From Skeletonema tropicum (lineage: Eukaryota; Bacillariophyta; Thalassiosirophyceae; Thalassiosirales; Thalassiosiraceae): 64,000 nt of DNA. Position 1 is the first letter of the stretch. The number at the start of each line of letters is the position of its first letter. A program made the translations under genes and the position numbers. This document shows, piece by piece, positions 28,294-40,329 of the stretch. The DNA is taken from contig CM074145.1 in NCBI GenBank assembly GCA_037178625.1, positions 620,001 to 684,000 on the forward strand, given 5' to 3'. Below the pieces are notes generated by a model. The model was not told the origin of the DNA and ran no database searches. It saw nothing but the letters and a program-made list of their open reading frames with translations.

Positions 28294-29471
28294 ATGGCAA
28301 AGACAAGATCAAGCAAGAGGAAGAAGCGATCATCGAAGAAACGATCATCAAGCAGCGGCGGGGCTGCGGCTGCTGCGATGAACGAGAACAAGAGAGACCA
28401 TGACGACGCCTTCTTGGAGGAGGCCATAAAGCTTGGCCGCCGCTGAAACGGATGTCTCCATCGAAGCGATCACCCTTCTCAACAATGACATCCTGGGAAA
28501 TGTCTCGTCATTTTTGATGTGCAAAGATTTGTTCCATCTCTCCCTCACGTCCAAGCAAATGACAGCTGCCATTGAAGCCGTCGCACTAGATTTGGTTGGT
28601 GCGGCAAATGTGAGGTATGGAGGCGATGACAATACGCTTTCTGCTTTGGGAAAAATGAATATACTTTTTGAGAGTCCTCTTGAGTTCACTGATTTGCTGG
28701 GAGACAATCTCGGTTATTTGCGTGGAGATAAGGCGTGTGTCTACTCGTCCAACCCGAATAGGCTTCATACCCCTCGTTTTATTGATGCGATGAATATGCA
28801 GCATGGTGGTGATTGGGATGGTTGGGATGGAGAGAATTGTACAGCTATCTGTACTGATCATGTGATGACTTCTGGTCGTCACTATGCCAAATTCACAGTA
28901 ACGTCACGCGATCTTTTGGGTGAACCCGATTGGCGTTATTTTTACTGCCGTTTGGGCATCATGAGGCCAATTGGGGCGGACTTGAGAAAGGTCCCTTGTA
29001 GTAGCTGGTGTCCTATGAATGATCAATTATTATTCAGATCACGTGCAGATGAAAGCTTTGCTGACTATCTCAAAAATACTGGTGCAACGGCATGGGGAGA
29101 GGGTGACGTTCACTGCTGCTTGTATTACGATTTCCAAGGTACCTACTTGTGAATGGAGCAACTGGAATTCTGAGGTGGACGGAGTCCACACGGACCTAGA
29201 TTGGGATGGAATGTTAGGGTGTACTTTTCTTCATGATACGCGTGAGTATGGCCTCTTGCTTGATTTGGATGAAGGCACTCTCTCTATGTATGGAGATGAC
29301 GACAAATACCTTGGCGTAATGATGCATGGTCTTACTGGGGAGTATTGCTGGGTTGCTAGCATCCTTGCTCAAGCACATGGTAGGCCTGAACAACAGAATG
29401 TACGCATTGAAAGAGCTCCGGTGCCTCTAGAAGTCGAACAAGATTTATCATCTGATTTTGTTTGTGTGTAA
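28294..29471 (+). pseudogene. F-box-like / B30.2-SPRY-like protein gene with two frame breaks
   Basis: It starts with a basic Ser/Lys-rich tail (MAKTRSSKRKKRSSKKRSS), then a helical F-box-like region (LLNNDILGNVSSFLMCKDLF, LSLTSKQMTAAI). A SPRY-like domain follows (RHYAKFTVTSRD, YFYCRLGIMRP, GLLLDLDEGTLSMYGDD, MMHGLTGEYCWVASI). It is read in three successive frames: the first ends at a TGA at 28444, the second at a TGA at 29150, and each continuation lies +1. No GT-AG intron of normal size explains either break. It is therefore a recent pseudogene, carries assembly errors, or is translated with +1 shifts. Combinations of an F-box-like part with SPRY are frequent in diatom multicopy families. 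Function unknown; substrate binding for ubiquitination is a guess. Confidence 0.65.
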
Positions 29472-29549
29472 ATTTCTTGATGATTTATTGTCCATGAGCA
29501 CTAGTGCTCTGTGGTACGCAGTCATAAAATTAGGGCCTATGATCAGTCA

Positions 29550-30968
29550 TTAGATTCTATTCTGAATGAATGGTGCGCTTTGTTTGGCTTTGAGGAACGC
29601 TATTGTGTTTTTGCAGGATTGTAATGGTGATAGCCGACCCCCAGATGAGGAAAATACTCGAAATTTTCTTCTGCAAGGGGCAGGGAAAACGAAGCTGTTC
29701 CTAATAATCTGATTTTGGGATGAACTCAATCTAATGCTCGTGCTATCCATGTCACAATATTTCACTCTATTGGGGATACATTCATTCAGAGCTTTATAAA
29801 TCTCACTCATCGTTGGCCGCTCCTTCAAATCTCTTGATAAACTTCGTTGGATAGTATCTTGTACTGGTAAAGGCCACTTCCGATTCAATCCAAGGGTCTC
29901 ACCTCGTAATATGGCCTCATCAAACTCATTTTTGTACTTGTACTTTGCAAATGGTCGTTGCAGACACATAAACTCCCACAATATAACAGCAAACGAATAC
30001 ACATCAGCCTTGAGGTTGTATGGCTCTTCAAAGATAACTTCAGGCGCTGTGTATCTCGGTGTTCCTGCAATACTCATTTCATGCACATCATCTTGAAAGT
30101 CACTATGCTGAGGCATGAATCTAGAAAATCCAAAATCAAAGCACTTGATATTGCCATGTTGGTCAACTCCAATATTATCTGGCTTGAGATCGCGGAAGAT
30201 AACATCTCGCGAATGCAGATAATCAAGTACGCTGGCAATAGATATAGCAACACGTAGACGGTTGCTCGTAGTTCCTTTTTCATCCTTTCTTATCTGATCT
30301 GCTTCCCTGCTGCTACTGCTGCTGCTACTACTACTACTAACACTGCCACTACTACTGCCACTTTTGAAGATGCTCCTTAATGTCCTGAGAGGCTTGGGTG
30401 GGTTGAATGAGTTCTTCTCCTTCGCCCAAATATCAAGTTTGTCTGCCAAAATACAATCCATTCTCTCTAGGATGATGAAAAAAGCAGATGCACCGCTTAG
30501 AAAGGCGTCACAGCGATCGGCATTTAAGCCATGGAGGCTGATAATATTTGGATGAGATAGGGAGGCTAACATTTTTGCTTCATGAGCAATATCCTGAGCA
30601 GCATCGAGGAATAGATTGCTGTCGTTTGAGTCTTCTAAATTCTCCTTCAGGCTTTTCATCACGTACTTAGCACCATTCTTAGCGGACTTGACGGTCGCCT
30701 CTCTCAACATCACCTGCTCCTTGGTATACACACTCGATTGATCGGCCCGGAGGTCAAAGGCAATGATTTCATATACATTGGAGAAGGAGCCCGACCCAAC
30801 CTTTTGACCTAGGATGATCTCACCTCTCTCAAATGGGGCAACCGAGTCCAACGCCGTTGAACCGCCGTGGGTGTCATAGAAGCAACCACTGCTTCTCCTT
30901 GCGAGGTGACATGCCCTAATTCGCTGCTTGTGCTTATAGCTATTGCTGGGTGTGTGGCATTCCATCAT
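29550..30968 (-). CDS. Serine/threonine protein kinase (TKL-like)
   Basis: A single-exon, intact kinase of about 472 residues. Visible elements are the glycine loop GSGSFSNVYE (about residue 58), the ATP-binding lysine in KYVMKSLKE, the catalytic loop in the variant FRDLKPDN (Phe for the usual His), the metal-binding DFG in FDFGFSRF, the activation-segment motif GTPRYTAPEV, and DVYSFAVILWEFM as in tyrosine-kinase-like and plant Raf-type kinases. A Ser-only run of about 20 residues interrupts the segment before the catalytic loop. The N-terminal 50 residues are basic without a clear targeting signal; the start at 30968 is followed directly by a second Met. The ligand-free architecture suggests a cytosolic kinase; its substrate is unknown. 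Confidence 0.9.
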   Translation of the reverse strand: MMECHTPSNSYKHKQRIRACHLARRSSGCFYDTHGGSTALDSVAPFERGEIILGQKVGSGSFSNVYEIIAFDLRADQSSVYTKEQVMLREATVKSAKNGAKYVMKSLKENLEDSNDSNLFLDAAQDIAHEAKMLASLSHPNIISLHGLNADRCDAFLSGASAFFIILERMDCILADKLDIWAKEKNSFNPPKPLRTLRSIFKSGSSSGSVSSSSSSSSSSREADQIRKDEKGTTSNRLRVAISIASVLDYLHSRDVIFRDLKPDNIGVDQHGNIKCFDFGFSRFMPQHSDFQDDVHEMSIAGTPRYTAPEVIFEEPYNLKADVYSFAVILWEFMCLQRPFAKYKYKNEFDEAILRGETLGLNRKWPLPVQDTIQRSLSRDLKERPTMSEIYKALNECIPNRVKYCDMDSTSIRLSSSQNQIIRNSFVFPAPCRRKFRVFSSSGGRLSPLQSCKNTIAFLKAKQSAPFIQNRI

Positions 30969-31339
30969 TGAAAAGTGTGCTTCCGATCGAAGACAAGAAG
31001 GTACTGGATTATGACAGTGTGTGATCCAATGATACGTCGTTGGTGGGACTGGTCTTGGTGAGATGAATGAGGGTCTTGGGTTGGTTCAATTTGTCGGGGC
31101 AAGATGCATGCATGCAATCATCTTGTCGGCAAGGTTTCCCGTCAAGTTATCAGCATAGTGGCGAGATATTCCCATCAAGTTTTCATGTCCGAGGTCCGCT
31201 CCGAGCCACATCACTTTTTGCCTGCCTGCCGAGTCGAACCCAACTGAAAGTTAGTTTCTCCCATCATTACCTGTGTCATATTACTTATCACAAATGCTGT
31301 TAAATTAAAATTACTCCTAATAGTTCATCACAATACATA
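30969..31339. other. Intergenic region
   Basis: About 370 bp upstream of the kinase and downstream of the membrane protein gene. Nothing recognised. Confidence 0.45.
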
Positions 31340-34300
31340 TCAACTGAAATCAACCTCTCGGAGTGATTTCGAGCGCTGCAGATATCTCTTTGGAGAGTCA
31401 GGAGTATCCTTCTTCCTCCCTTCTTTTCTTCTCTCGGCAACTCTTCTTCTATCACTTCTCTCTCTATCACTTCTCAAACTCCGTGACAGAGTTTCAGGTC
31501 GATCACCATCACCATCATCTTCAATTCTATCATTTCTCAAACTCCTTGAAAGAGATCGACGGTCAGGTTTGCTTCTGAGACTTTTGTATGATAAATTTAA
31601 GTCATCACGTTCACCTGAAGACACGGGAGACAAGGCCCTTCTCCTTCTCTCTTCCTTCGTTTCTTCTCGATCTTGTCTACTCTTCTCTGAAGAAAGTTTG
31701 CCTTCCCTCTTGGGGTCCTCAGTACTTTGAAGATCTCTCTTTGGAGAGTCAGGAGTATCCTTCTTCCTCCCTTCTTTTCTTCTCTCGGCAACTCTCCTTC
31801 TATCACTTCTCTCTCTATCACTTCTCAAACTCCGTGACAGAGTTTCAGGTCGATCACCATCACCATCATCTTCAATTCTATCATTTCTCAAACTCCTTGA
31901 AAGAGATCGACGGTCAGGTTTGCTTCTGAGACTTTTGTATGATAAATTTAAGTCATCACGTTCACCTGAAGACACGGGAGACAAGGCCCTTCTTCTTCTC
32001 TCTTCCTTCGTTTCTTCTCGATCTTGTCTACTCTTCTCTGAAGAAAGTTTGCCTTCCCTCTTGGGGTCCTCAGTACTTTGAAGATCTCTCTTTGGAGAGT
32101 CAGGAGTATCCTTCTTCCTCCCTTCTTTTCTTCTCTCGGCAACTCTCCTTCTATCACTTCTCTCTCTATCACTTCTCAAACTCCGTGACAGAGTTTCAGG
32201 TCGATCACCATCACCATCATCTTCAGTTCTATCACTTCGCGTACTCCTTGAAAGAGTTTCAGGTCGATCGCCACCTTCAGGTATGCTTCTGAGACTTTTG
32301 TATGATAAATTTAAGTCATCACGTTCACCTGAAGACACGGGAGACAAGATCTCTTCCTTCGTTTCTTCTCGATCTTGTCTACTCTTCTCTAAAGAAAGTT
32401 TGCCTTCCCTCTGGGGGTCCTCAGTACTTTGAAGATCTCTCTTTGGAGAGTCAGGAGTATCCTTCTTCCTCCCTTCTTTTCTTCTCTCGGCAACTCTTCT
32501 TCTATCACTTCTCAAACTCCGTGACAGAGTTTCAGGTCGATCACCATCACCATCATCTTCAGTTCTATCACTTCGTGTACTCCTTGAAAGAGTTTCAGGT
32601 CGATCGCCACCTTCAGGTATGCTTCTGAGACTTTTGTATGATAAATTTAAGTCATCACGTTCACCTGAAGACACGGGAGACAAGATCTCTTCCTTCGTTT
32701 CTTCTCGATCTTGTCTACTCTTCTCTAAAGAAAGTTTGCCTTCCCTCTTGAGGTACCCAGTACTTTGAAGATCTCTCTTTGGAGAGTCGGGAGTATCCTT
32801 CTTCCTCCCTTCTTTTCTTCTCTCGGCAACTCTTCTTCTGTCACTTCTCAAACTCCGTGACAGAGTTTCAGGTCGATCACCATCTTCAGTTCTGTCACTT
32901 CTCGAACTCCTTGAAAGAGTTTCAGGTCGATCGCTACCTTCAGGGATGCTTCTGAGACTTTTGTATGATAAATTTAAGTCATCACGTTCACCTGAAGACA
33001 CGGGAGACAAGGCCCTTCTTCTTCTCTCTTCCTTCGTTTCTTCTCGATCTTGTCTACTCTTCTCTGAAGAAAGTTTGCCTTCCCTCTTGGGGTCCTCAGT
33101 ACTTTGAAGATCTCTCTTTGGAGAGTCGGGAGTATCCTTCTTCCTCCCTTCTTTTCTTCTCTCGGCAACTCTTCTTCTGTCACTTCTCACACTCCGCGAC
33201 AGAGTTTCAGGTCGATCACCATCTTCAGTTCTGTCACTTCTCGAACTCCTTGAAAGAGTTTTAGGTCGATCACCTTCTTTTTGACTCTTCCTGGATGAAG
33301 AAGATGAAGATTCTTTGGAGCGTGACCTTCTTCTTCTCGCAGTTTTGGGTGGTCGATCTTTGCTCTTTCTGCCGGAAGCTTCGTCAGTAGCCCCTCTACG
33401 CCTACTCTGCCCCGAAGACAGCTTCCTTCCATCAACAAGATGCCTTCTGCTCTTACCCGAAGTCAGCTTCCTTTCGTCCCCACGGTTTCTATTGCCCTTA
33501 CCCGAAGACAGCTTCTTTTCGTCACCCAGATTCCTTCTGCTCTTACCCGAAGTCAGCTTCCTTTCATCACCCAGATTCCTTTTATTTGAACTCGCAGAAC
33601 GTTTCCTTTCGTCACCGATATTTCTTCTATTCTTACCCGAAGACGCACCAAGATCTCTTCTCGAGGATTTTCTATACTCGTCCATGAGTGCTTTCCTGCT
33701 TTTGCTCGATGAAATGGACTTTGTCTTTACCTCTGAAAATTCAGTATCAATTGCTGCCACTTGCAGTTTCTTCCTGATGTATCTTAATGCGTCCTCGCTC
33801 TCGTCACTACTACTACTACTACTACTATCATCGCTGCTACTGCTGTCACTATCACTACTCTCTGCATATTTCTTCCTCTTCTTTCGGGGCTTTGGCTGCC
33901 TCTTGTTGGCCACGCGGTTCAATCTACGTGCGGCCCTTTGTCTATGGAAATCATCGCCCCCCATAGGAATATTTGATGAGTTACTGCCAGCTGCAGATTT
34001 CTCGCTGCTCTCGTGAGAAAGGAGAGAAGAAGTCAGTGCAGTTCCTCTTCTGTCCGAAACTTTCTCCGTTGAAATATCACCAACGTCGTCATCGGGTAAA
34101 GTGCTGTTCGGTGTAGTCATTTTTTCGCCTACTTCGATATCAGTAATAGAACCATTCCGCTCTGATGTATCATTTGAGGCATCGGGCGAAGCGTCGGTTG
34201 TTATGCTCAGTTCTTTACCGCTCTCAACGACAGTTGCTGAACTTCCTCTTCTCATCCGAAGTTTCCATTTAGGAGCAAATTTCTTGCGTGTGTTCGTTCT

Positions 34301-36464
34301 TTCGCCGCCTTCGACATCAGGAGACTTATTCTGCTCTGCAGTATCATGTGGAATATCGGGCGAAGAGTCGTTTGCTGTGCTCAGTTCGTTACCTCTCTCA
34401 ACATCAGTTGCAGCAGCTGAACTTCCTCTGTTGACCCGAAGTTTCCATTTTGGAGCAGCTTTCTTACTCTGAAAATCACCTATTACGTCATCTTCTTTCA
34501 CAATTTCTTTATCAGTGAGTCTCTTCTTTTTCATGTGAATAAAATAAAAGAATGCTGCTATGAAACAGAGCAAAATTCCACCTCCTATACCAGCGTAGAC
34601 TAAGCAACGACAACATAGACCAAAATTTACAGTGAGCATTTCAAATTACAAAGCGCATACAAGGCAGGCAGGAAGTAAATTCACTCACCTCCAATTCCTA
34701 GTCCACCCTGTTCTTCCGTTTCATTTGGGTCTGCTATAGCCGCGTTTATTACTTCGACTGCGTCAGTTTCATTTGTGTTGGAATTGGTCAAATTTGCCTT
34801 TGCTATTGCTTCGTCTTTCGCTGCCTGTGCCTTCTCTGCGTCACTTGCCAATAGATCAGCTACTGTAATTCCAGCTTCTTCTTCTTTGACGGGCTCATCT
34901 TCCTCAACCTGTAGAATTGTAGGCGGAGAGGTAGGCGAAGCCGTAGGGGGTTGAGTTTTTGGTTTCTCTGGGACTTTTGCGGGGAGAGTAGCTGTACTGC
35001 TTGGTTCTCCGATGGATGCAATATTTTGTGCTTGGATCTCGTCGACTTCTAGAAAGTACGGGAAGGAATCCGACAGGCCTAGAAGCGAGGCTATTATGTA
35101 TTGCCTGTTGCGACCAACTGCTCTAGCAACCTTTTTCCCGACGTCTGCTTCCGTTAAGTTGGTGGAGACCTGATAGCCAAAATTGATCTCTGTGGCAGTA
35201 ACCCGATTACCGAGCGATATGAGCTGATGGTACCCTAGCGTGACTCCCTTGACGTCAGTGAATGAACCTTCGAGCTGCTTATTCACAGCTGATGCAAAAA
35301 CTTCGCCAAACTTATCGAAATCTGCATCTTCCATGTACCGGGTCTGATAAGGAGTGTTTTGAAGTAGCACAGCGAGATAAAACGGACCCAAAGTTGGAAA
35401 TGTCGGAGGTGGAGAAATAGTTGGAGATGGCGTGGAAACTGTTGGTTGTTGGGAGGAACTAGATTCGTCTGTTTCTGGTGGTGTCGGCGGTGGCTCTACA
35501 ACAGTAGCGGGCAGGATATTGGGTGGCAGGGTCTCGAGTTTTATGCTCAGGGTAGGAGCCGGTGTCGGCGGGGGCGCCGGTGTCGACTCATTCTTCTTCA
35601 GCGATAGAAAAACTCCGATAACCCCACTGTAGTAATTACTGCCAAGTGAGTCTGTGAGCTGTTTTTGTCCCCCGCTGTCGAATCCATTAATAATGACTTG
35701 ACCAAGATTGTGATCCTCCTGAACCTGTGGACGACTTTGTGCCATGATTTTTACATCAACGTATAGAATGGTACCCGTTTGCCGCGAATCCATTATGCTC
35801 ACTGAATCTAGGACGATATTATTGGCTGTTAGTGTTTGCTCTAACACTATGCTGAGAGCTTTAGTGAACGTCCTTTGTGCGGCTTGGTCCATGGGTCTTT
35901 CAATCCTAATCATGGTGAATAAAAATTCGCTGCAGGAAGTGGATGTTTTAACAGAAAATTGAGATGTGATGAGATTTGAAGAGCATCAAAGGATCAATTG
36001 ACAGCATACTATAACTACAAAGCATACCTTTGATGTATAATCAATGGATTCCCACAAATATCCGCATAACATAGTTCAGCCACACCGCAGTCGAGATCCC
36101 CCGAACAAGCCATCCGATAACCACATCCCATCATCGCACCCTTCAGCGTCGAAGCGCATACTCCCTCACCCTCAGTGCGTCGACTGTTGGGACGCAGTAT
36201 CAACCCCCGATTTTTTATCCTCTCGGAGCATCCAGTCGAATGAAAACATTTATATTCTTCTCCTAACATATTTCTACATTCTTGATCTGTCCCGGAGGCA
36301 CATCTGCGGGGACAGTCATTTTGTGCGAAGGCAAAATTTTTACCACAGTAGCTGTCGAAATTATCATCGAGGGCAAATACCCCGAGTGTGGCGCTCAATA
36401 TTTGTACAAAGGCGATGAATATGATGTATTGCAGTCGCGTCATGATGATGTTTTTTTTGTGCAC
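31340..36464 (-). CDS. Large type I membrane protein: Cys-rich and SEA-like ectodomain, one membrane helix, repeat-rich charged cytoplasmic tail
   Basis: Three exons, 36464-36028, 35929-34689 and 34599-31340, with GT-AG introns of 98 and 89 bp. The total is 4938 nt, exactly 1646 codons including stop. The N-terminus has a signal peptide (YIIFIAFVQILSATLGVFA) and a ten-Cys region (YCGKNFAFAQNDC, CRNMLGEEYKC). Exon 2 has two SEA-like regions (FTKALSIVLEQTLTANNIV, FGEVFASAVNKQLEGSF) separated by a Pro/Thr-rich stalk. The second splice completes a membrane helix (GIGGGILLCFIAAFFYFIH), followed by KKKR. The cytoplasmic part has poly-Ser and DSDSSSSD runs, SGKSRRNLGDE-type repeats and then five long tandem units of 113-117 residues with RSDRRRVAERRKEGRKK and DDLNLSYKSLRS. 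No enzyme domain is visible. A surface sensor or wall-to-cytoplasm linker is possible but unproven. The start could also be the Met at 36443. Confidence 0.82.
31387..33270 (-). repeat. Tandem array of ~338-351 bp coding repeats
   Basis: Five full units and a partial one, recognisable by the recurring CTTTGGAGAGTC (plus strand) near 31388, 31739, 32090, 32441, 32779 and 33117. The period is a multiple of three or accompanied by compensating codon-sized indels, so the reading frame is kept. The first three units are nearly identical, a sign of recent amplification or gene conversion. The long plus-strand open frames here are shadows of the repeat. Confidence 0.9.
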
Positions 36465-37369
36465 GTCTTCGGTTCCGTCGGTCGGACATAAAATATAAGT
36501 ATGCCGAATTTCAATTATTGGCGTGTAGTAGATCAGGCCACCGCCATCCGTCTGCTCGAGTGCAATTATTATCTATCGAGCACCACTTTCCACTTCCACT
36601 CTAACGACTTGAAACCAATTCTCTATGATATATATATATATATGATGTTTCCATGGGATTCTTCCTGTCCAATTCATCGATTGAAGTCATCATTACAGCC
36701 CACCCGTTGAAGCACACACATGAACACACAGGAACATGGTGTAATTAATTTTTGCGTCAGAAATTTGTTATCGAAAATGCAATACCGTTAGCTCCATAGG
36801 GCCTGATCGTGTCGCAGTCTTTCGCGAAACTAAGCTTCAAATACGATAAGTACATTACGAGTTTTCACGATAAAAAGAGAATTAATAAACAATTCATAGA
36901 TGAAACAAAGAGCTCAAATGTGACAGGACACAATGGGCTGAGTTTTTCGTACTCCTCGCTCCTCGGTCTCTTGAATCACGAATCTTTTTTGCCCAAGTCT
37001 AGCTTCGTCGCAAAGATATAAAATTAACTCTTTTTAATTTACATACTCTTTCAAACTAGGTACATATAAGTACTTACACATACCTAGTTTACTTTTATGT
37101 AAGTAGGCAGGGTAAGAGGCTCAACTCGACCGTTAGATGTTCTCAATGTCTCAGATTGTCTCAATTCGTTTGCTGAGATGTGAGACTCAAACCAGACTGG
37201 GATCGGACGTGCGGTATTGAACTTCTTCTTTGAAAATCATTAGCAAAAAACGCACCGGCCGCTCCAGGCAGCGACCGACAGGCAGCGGCCTTCCTGTTGC
37301 ACGTAAAGCCCCACACACATCACGTTGCACCAAAGCAGGCCAAAACATCATGAGTGTGATGCCTCTACA
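36465..37369. other. Intergenic region between divergent genes
   Basis: About 900 bp between the starts of the membrane protein (minus) and the aminotransferase (plus), so it holds both promoters. A (TA)n run lies near 36631-36643. Open frames at 36501 and 36809 are AT-rich and show no domain. Confidence 0.45.
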
Positions 37370-38809
37370 ATGTTGCTGCGGATGCTGTTGAGACTTCCTC
37401 AATTGGTGACGCTCTCTTCTACCCGGAATACTGCCCAACCTCTCCTCTCTTCCGTCTCACCACCGAAATCCAGACTCATTCCTCGTAGCATGAGCGGGAA
37501 CAACAACGAATTCCCACCACAATCACCTCCCAACAACAACAAGAATGCCGCTGTCCGTTATAATCTCTACCGAGGTCACCCAAACATATCCATGCTGCCT
37601 CAAGCTGAAATGCAGGCGATAATGTCATCCCTTCTAAAAGATGACCAGAACAGTTGGAGGAAATACCTCAATTACGGCGCAAATGCAGGCGATGAGCGGC
37701 TCTTATCTGCGCTACGATCCTTTCTTCTACAACGCACTGCAAATGATGATCTTGGTGGAGCATCTTCTTTCAATGATAGTAAAGAAACTTCTGATTTCTT
37801 TATTACTACTGGAGTATCGCATGGGTTGGAATTGCTTTGCTCCACATGTACAAATCCTGGAGATGAAGTATGGATTGAAAGACCAACCTACTTTCTTTGC
37901 ACGCAGATATTCAAAAGCAATGGACTGATTGTGAGGAGTCTGCCAATGTTGCACCCTGGGAGAATTGATATTGATCGTCTCATTGACATGGTAGAAAGTG
38001 ATGGGGTATCCCCACCAAAGATGATGTATATCATTCCATCATATCACAATCCTACTGGATTGTCAATGTCGATCGACGAGAGAAAGAAATTAGCGTCCTT
38101 TGCAATTAGGAATGGTATTCTACTTGTTTGTGATGAAGTGTATCATTTACTTGATTTCGAACAAGGAAGTTCTTCATCTTCTCGTCCAGCGGGGATGGTA
38201 CGATTCAATACACATGCACAAACAATAGATGGAGAAGAGATCGACAACAATCTGGGCTGTTGTATTTCAGTGTCGTCTTTCACCAAGATTTTTGCTCCGG
38301 GTGTTAGACTTGGTTGGATAGAAGCCCCACCGTTCATCATTCAGCGTGTGTCCCACTATGGGTATATTGACAGCCAGGGAGGGAATGCTCCATTTATGGG
38401 GAGTATCATGACGAATGCCATTGAATCGGGGCTGCTAGACTCTTATCTGGACAAGTTACGAATAGAGTACAAGGAAAGATACGAACTCGTCTGCGGGATA
38501 TTGCAACAAGAACCTCGGTTGAGTATTCTCTCGATTGATGAACCCAGAGCTGGTGGTTATTTCATTTGGGTAAACTTTCCACCAACAGTTAATGCTGATG
38601 ACTTTTTATCTTTCAGTATTGACAATTATGGTGTCCGGTTCATGTCAGGAACAAAAACCAATCCATTCTCTGATGATGACGATGACATAGCTATCGCTAT
38701 TAAAACATGTGCTAGGATTTGCTTTGCCGATTTACACCGTGAGGATTTGAGAGAAGGAACAGAAAAGTTTGTAGAGGCATTTCAATCCTACATTACATCA
38801 ATTGAATAG
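37370..38809 (+). CDS. PLP-dependent aminotransferase, class I/II (2-aminoadipate / kynurenine aminotransferase-like)
   Basis: About 479 residues, single exon. The first in-frame ATG is at 37370 and opens a basic, Leu/Ser-rich leader (MLLRMLLRLPQLVTLSSTRN) typical of mitochondrial targeting. The fold-type I core begins around RYNLYRGHPNISMLP. Key motifs are the cofactor-binding TTGVSHGLELLC, YIIPSYHNPTGLSMS, the CDEVYHLLDF aspartate-tyrosine pair, the Schiff-base lysine in SSFTKIFAPGVRLGW, and the carboxylate-binding arginine near ARICFADLHRED. This is the subfamily with bacterial MocR-type and alpha-aminoadipate aminotransferases. It probably transfers the amino group of an aromatic or long-chain amino acid to 2-oxoglutarate; the exact substrate cannot be told. 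Intact. Confidence 0.88.
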   Translation: MLLRMLLRLPQLVTLSSTRNTAQPLLSSVSPPKSRLIPRSMSGNNNEFPPQSPPNNNKNAAVRYNLYRGHPNISMLPQAEMQAIMSSLLKDDQNSWRKYLNYGANAGDERLLSALRSFLLQRTANDDLGGASSFNDSKETSDFFITTGVSHGLELLCSTCTNPGDEVWIERPTYFLCTQIFKSNGLIVRSLPMLHPGRIDIDRLIDMVESDGVSPPKMMYIIPSYHNPTGLSMSIDERKKLASFAIRNGILLVCDEVYHLLDFEQGSSSSSRPAGMVRFNTHAQTIDGEEIDNNLGCCISVSSFTKIFAPGVRLGWIEAPPFIIQRVSHYGYIDSQGGNAPFMGSIMTNAIESGLLDSYLDKLRIEYKERYELVCGILQQEPRLSILSIDEPRAGGYFIWVNFPPTVNADDFLSFSIDNYGVRFMSGTKTNPFSDDDDDIAIAIKTCARICFADLHREDLREGTEKFVEAFQSYITSIE

Positions 38810-38886
38810 AGGTGTAACTTTTGTTAGAATAATATAATGAACGAATCTACTGCCAATTGTTATTAGACCTATCTCCCTCTCTGTCT

Positions 38887-39789
38887 CTAAGTCTCCATGG
38901 GTGTAACTGTAACATCCGCCAAAGTCACCCCAAACCCACTCTTCCTCGGCTTAAACGTACTCTTCAAAACAGCCGTAGTCCCCGCCCTCATATTCAACCT
39001 ATCACTCCTCTTCACCGTATCCCTCAAAGGCTGAACCTCATTCGGCATAATACAATTCCTTCCATGCACCACAGTCCCATCCAATCGAATCACCGTAGTA
39101 TCACAATTCGATCCACTCCCCAAATCATTAAAAATCCCCGCCAAAATCGCCCTCTTGACCAGATCCACCGCCTCCTCCTCCTCCAAATCATCCTTGAATC
39201 CCTCCTCAAACACAGCCATAGCCGCCAAAGATCCAGATCCCATGGTAGTGTATGGCAATTTCCCCGTGGACCCATGGGGGTAAATCTGATACAAATGTGG
39301 TCCATTCACATCACACCCTCCCAACACCAATGCCGCACTCACATAGCCCTGATAACGGAATAACATCCGTTTCAACATGGTACATGCCGTCACCACCCTC
39401 GATTGTCCATCTCCGGTATTCATACGTAATAATTCCATTTGGGAGGAGATTAACTCGGTGGTCTTTTCGGTGTCGGCGGCTGTCCCCGCCCCGCAGCAAT
39501 AAATGTTGGGGGCGATGTAGTGGATTTTTTCACAGTTTTTGTCGGCGACGGTGGTGTCGTTTGTGGAGCGGGTGTCGGCGCCTAGGACGATGCCATTTTT
39601 GTAGACGAGGCCTACGATTGTGGTTCCGGTTTTGGTGGCGAGGGGGGTGATATTATTGGTTTTCGAACCACTACCTGAGGCTTTTTGGAGTTGGGCTTCG
39701 ATGAGGGCGTTGCGATGGACGTTTTCGAAATTGAAGCCTCCGTTGGGGGCGGTGTCTAGACCGATATCGGGGTTGGTGAATTCAGACAT
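38887..39789 (-). CDS. PSMB7: 20S proteasome subunit beta type-7 (beta2), trypsin-like
   Basis: An intact 300-residue proteasome beta subunit. A propeptide of about 55 residues ends in KTG, and mature processing would expose the catalytic threonine of [11 protein letters not shown]. The catalytic aspartate and lysine are in GADTRSTND and [36 protein letters not shown] and the C-terminal extension (after [13 protein letters not shown]) fit beta2. This subunit gives the proteasome core its trypsin-like cleavage. A single exon is unusual compared with animals but normal for diatoms. It is one of the clearest orthologues in the window and lies in convergent orientation with the aminotransferase, only 77 bp apart. 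Confidence 0.95.
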   Translation of the reverse strand: MSEFTNPDIGLDTAPNGGFNFENVHRNALIEAQLQKASGSGSKTNNITPLATKTGTTIVGLVYKNGIVLGADTRSTNDTTVADKNCEKIHYIAPNIYCCGAGTAADTEKTTELISSQMELLRMNTGDGQSRVVTACTMLKRMLFRYQGYVSAALVLGGCDVNGPHLYQIYPHGSTGKLPYTTMGSGSLAAMAVFEEGFKDDLEEEEAVDLVKRAILAGIFNDLGSGSNCDTTVIRLDGTVVHGRNCIMPNEVQPLRDTVKRSDRLNMRAGTTAVLKSTFKPRKSGFGVTLADVTVTPMET

Positions 39790-40329
39790 GGTTATTGCTT
39801 AGTTATTAATTATATTGGTGTATCAACCTACTTGCTTTGCTACTAATGTACGAGTAGACTACTACGAAAAAATGGTTTCATCCATGGATCCTTCGGATTC
39901 GGCTGGCTTCGATTTTTTATTTGGTACGCACGTGAGCTTCAGTGGAAAATTGCGCGCCCTCTCCCGCCCTCTCAAAAATAGGTGAAAAAGTGTAAATGTC
40001 ATTCTTTTTTCAAAGAAAATTGGTGTCACCACTTCCACTTTTTTGGTTGCTCCCTCATTCACTCACATCATCATCATGCACGCTACCTCTCAGCTCTGAG
40101 AAGTTGGTGCGATGATTGCTGTGCCATCCAGCTATTGTGAGCAATTGAGCAACTGAGATCCATCTCGTAATTCATCCTTTCACCCGTCATCAGCCTAAGC
40201 AGAGAAAGCAATCTCATTTACCATTTCTTCAATTCATCACATAGTAGTCGGTTTTGCATTTGCATCAGTTCAAGTGGGAAAAGAGCAGAACGAGATCACA
40301 AGTCCATCATCACATTTCATACTCACAAG
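39790..40329. other. Intergenic promoter region between divergent genes
   Basis: 540 bp between the proteasome gene start and the phosphatase-like gene start; it should contain both promoters. No TATA-like or other motif is clear. Confidence 0.45.

Noticed and set aside
31363..33264. Several long plus-strand and alternative minus-strand frames
   Set aside because: They repeat with the 351-bp period and are shadows of the tandem coding repeats of the membrane protein gene.
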